The notes under the pieces were generated by a model. That model worked only from the letters and a program-made list of their open reading frames with translations. It ran no database searches and was not told the DNA's origin. Position numbers and translations under genes: made by a program. From the NCBI GenBank assembly GCA_012798135.1, contig JAAZNU010000262.1:1-11426 (forward strand): a stretch of DNA of 11,426 bases, in the 5' to 3' direction. Below, piece by piece: positions 10,144 to 11,426 of this stretch. This DNA is from Veillonellaceae bacterium (GTDB lineage Bacteria; Bacillota_C; Negativicutes; UBA1444). Positions within the stretch are counted from its first letter, which is position 1; each line of letters starts with the position of its first letter.

Positions 10144-10188
10144 TTCATCCTGCTCATCCTGTCCATCCTGTGAGACTGCCGTCCGCCA
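10144..10188 (+). repeat. Intergenic cassette 7: 9-bp array
   Basis: Three units ending in CATCCTG (10144-10152, 10153-10161, 10162-10170), then TGAGACTGCCGTCCGCC, which adjoins the TAA of the tail-fibre-like gene at 10189. The unit order (T-, C-, then T-type first bases) is the same as in cassette 1. Confidence 0.85.
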
Positions 10189-11025
10189 TTACCCCAGCAC
10201 GTCCCGCCGCACCACGACCGTCCCCCGCAGCGTCTGCACGCCGCCGCCGGCATAGGTGATCCGGATCGCGGCGGGATAGGTCACATCGCACTCGACGCTG
10301 TCGTTGTCGGTGTCGGCCGCGGCGCGCGCGAACGATACCGTGCCGTTCGCCGGATCACCGACGATGCTGCCCGTCCAGCTCCACAGCGGGCTGGCGGTGC
10401 GGTCGTCGAGGAGCTCCCGCGCCTGCGCGCTCAGGACGATGCTCGCGCCGGTGATGTCGATCGGGTCCCGCTCGCCGTCGCCGTCGAGGTCATCACCGAC
10501 GATCACGAGCTGCAGCGCGACAGTATCGCCACGCACGACCGCCAGGGCAAACTGCTCGCCGGCGGGATCGGCCGTCCCGGTCATCACCGCCGCGGCCGAC
10601 TGCTGGTACGACCCCTCACCATGCTCTGCCGCGATCGCCGCCTCAACGGCCTCGGCGACCTCCGAGATGGGCATGTCCAGGTTGGCCAGATCGCTCACAG
10701 TCAGCGCTCCCGACGCCGGTGCCCTGCTCGCGATCGTCGCGTCCAGATTGTTCCAGCACACGGGGATCATCATGGCATTGCTCGTGCTGCTATTGCCGCC
10801 GACGATGCCCAATGTGCCGGTGTTCTCGGCGCCGGTGAGGGCAACCTGGTACATCCCCGGCATGTTGGTCGCATCGACCTCCGCCGGGGCTGCTGTGATC
10901 GTACCGATGACGCCGTCCATCACGCGCCGCAGCGTCAGGTTGCCAGCGTCTCCGGTCACTGGCGCGCCGGTGGAGCGGTCAATGACCTGGAACTGCACAG
11001 TGATCGCCTGCCCGCTCACACTCAT
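10189..11025 (-). CDS. Tail fibre / baseplate-like structural protein
   Basis: A 278-residue beta-rich virion protein. Residues 1-90 form an Ig-like domain with a phage-fibre flavour (GMYQVALTGAENTGTLGIVG). A helical linker spans about 110-136 (SDLANLDMPISEVAEAVEAA). Residues 155-278 look like the N-terminal beta domain of baseplate upper proteins (GDTVALQLVIVGDDLDGD, ITGASIVLSAQARELLDD, ending GVQTLRGTVVVRRDVLG). A calcium-loop-like D-x-D-x-D-x-E lies at 179-185. The start at 11023-11025 overlaps the upstream stop by one base and has GGGAGG, so the two are coupled. The structural role is well supported by composition and place, but the exact part of the particle is not. Confidence 0.72.
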   Translation of the reverse strand: MSVSGQAITVQFQVIDRSTGAPVTGDAGNLTLRRVMDGVIGTITAAPAEVDATNMPGMYQVALTGAENTGTLGIVGGNSSTSNAMMIPVCWNNLDATIASRAPASGALTVSDLANLDMPISEVAEAVEAAIAAEHGEGSYQQSAAAVMTGTADPAGEQFALAVVRGDTVALQLVIVGDDLDGDGERDPIDITGASIVLSAQARELLDDRTASPLWSWTGSIVGDPANGTVSFARAAADTDNDSVECDVTYPAAIRITYAGGGVQTLRGTVVVRRDVLG

Positions 11026-11426
11026 CAGACATACCTCCCTGCGGCGACCAGCGCCGGGATGATGATTCCGGCGGCACCGCCGGTGCTCGCATGTGTCACC
11101 CGCAGCGCGCTCAGGATCGGCGTGGCCGACTTGGTGGCGTCGGCGCGCGGCTCCATGTAGACACGCACCCAGCGCGTCACGCCCGGCTGAACGGTCAGAT
11201 CAACCCCCGTTACAGGCGACGTCGGGTAGTCACCACCGACCGTGACCCAGGACGGCGCGACGTCGGTGCCTGTGTTGACCTGCACGCGGTAGATGCTGCC
11301 GTACGACGCGCCGAACGTGCCCGCCCAGTCGATGCCACTCACAACGCGGTCAGCCGCTTCCGCAGATTTCGTTAGCACCGTGTAGCCGCCCGATTTGTAC
11401 CTGCCGTGCGCGTCTGTCCGGTCGAG
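11025..11426 (-). CDS. C-terminal part of a structural protein, cut by the window edge
   Basis: The frame is open from the right edge to the TGA at 11025-11027, giving at least 133 residues; the true start is outside. Although a GTG exists at 11376-11378, upstream codons (reading LDRTDAHGRYKSGGYTV) are protein-like, so the gene most likely continues. The visible part is beta-rich (YRVQVNTGTDVAPSWVTVGG, then GVTRWVRVYMEPRADATKSA) and resembles a fibronectin-III or discoidin-like module of tail or receptor-binding proteins, ending with a glycine-rich segment and GRYV. It overlaps the next gene by one base, sharing its transcript. Assignment to tail or fibre rests on composition and neighbours. 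Confidence 0.6.
   Translation of the reverse strand, partial: LDRTDAHGRYKSGGYTVLTKSAEAADRVVSGIDWAGTFGASYGSIYRVQVNTGTDVAPSWVTVGGDYPTSPVTGVDLTVQPGVTRWVRVYMEPRADATKSATPILSALRVTHASTGGAAGIIIPALVAAGRYV

Noticed and set aside
1..11426. tRNA or rRNA genes, IS elements
   Set aside because: I saw no cloverleaf with a T-loop consensus, no rRNA-like block, and no transposase or terminal inverted repeats.

Overview
The window looks like the immunity, lysis and lysogeny region of a temperate tailed phage (or an intact prophage) of a GC-rich bacterium. The direct signs are a large serine integrase, two divergent Xre-type regulators, tail-fibre-like proteins, an LL-H-type holin, two unrelated cell-wall hydrolases and a phage-type deoxynucleotide monophosphate kinase. 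A signal-peptide protein ending in phenylalanine and a lipobox protein hint at a diderm host. I cannot name the host or a known phage relative.

Layout from the right edge, minus strand: the end of a structural protein (11025-11426), a tail-fibre-like protein (10189-11025), a coiled-coil/one-TM protein (9805-10092), an LL-H-type holin (9358-9702), an exported protein (8930-9298), a strong terminator (8860-8899), a two-TM holin-like protein (8627-8845), a lipoprotein (8253-8555) and a cysteine-peptidase endolysin (7512-8144). The serine integrase (5997-7475) converges on this block from the plus strand. To its left a consensus promoter (5911-5940) fires leftward through two early genes (5113-5838 and 4529-5047, the second an excisionase-like HTH protein) to a bidirectional terminator (4459-4488).

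Between 2677 and 4471 lies the lysogeny switch. A CI-like repressor (3095-3586) appears to be made from a leaderless mRNA. A Cro-like regulator (2677-2964) is transcribed the other way from a near-consensus promoter overlaid with 10-bp phased repeats. A plus-strand pair (3837-4471), a membrane-anchored BamE-like protein and a 48-residue partner, is a candidate lysogenic-conversion unit. Leftward of the Cro-like gene come a frame-disrupted small-gene region, a GH25 lysozyme (1547-2179), two tiny membrane proteins, two small unknown proteins and the dNMP kinase (12-656).

The most striking pattern not explained by genes is a family of modular intergenic cassettes. At six or more sites a short GACGGC-rich linker starts within a few bases of a stop codon. 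It is followed by an array of 9-bp units ending in CATCCTG and/or a GGCAC...GTGCC hairpin, and then by the ribosome-binding site of the next gene. I see no evidence for a wholly new enzymatic system. The cassettes, the two operator-like promoters and the conversion pair are the parts most worth study.
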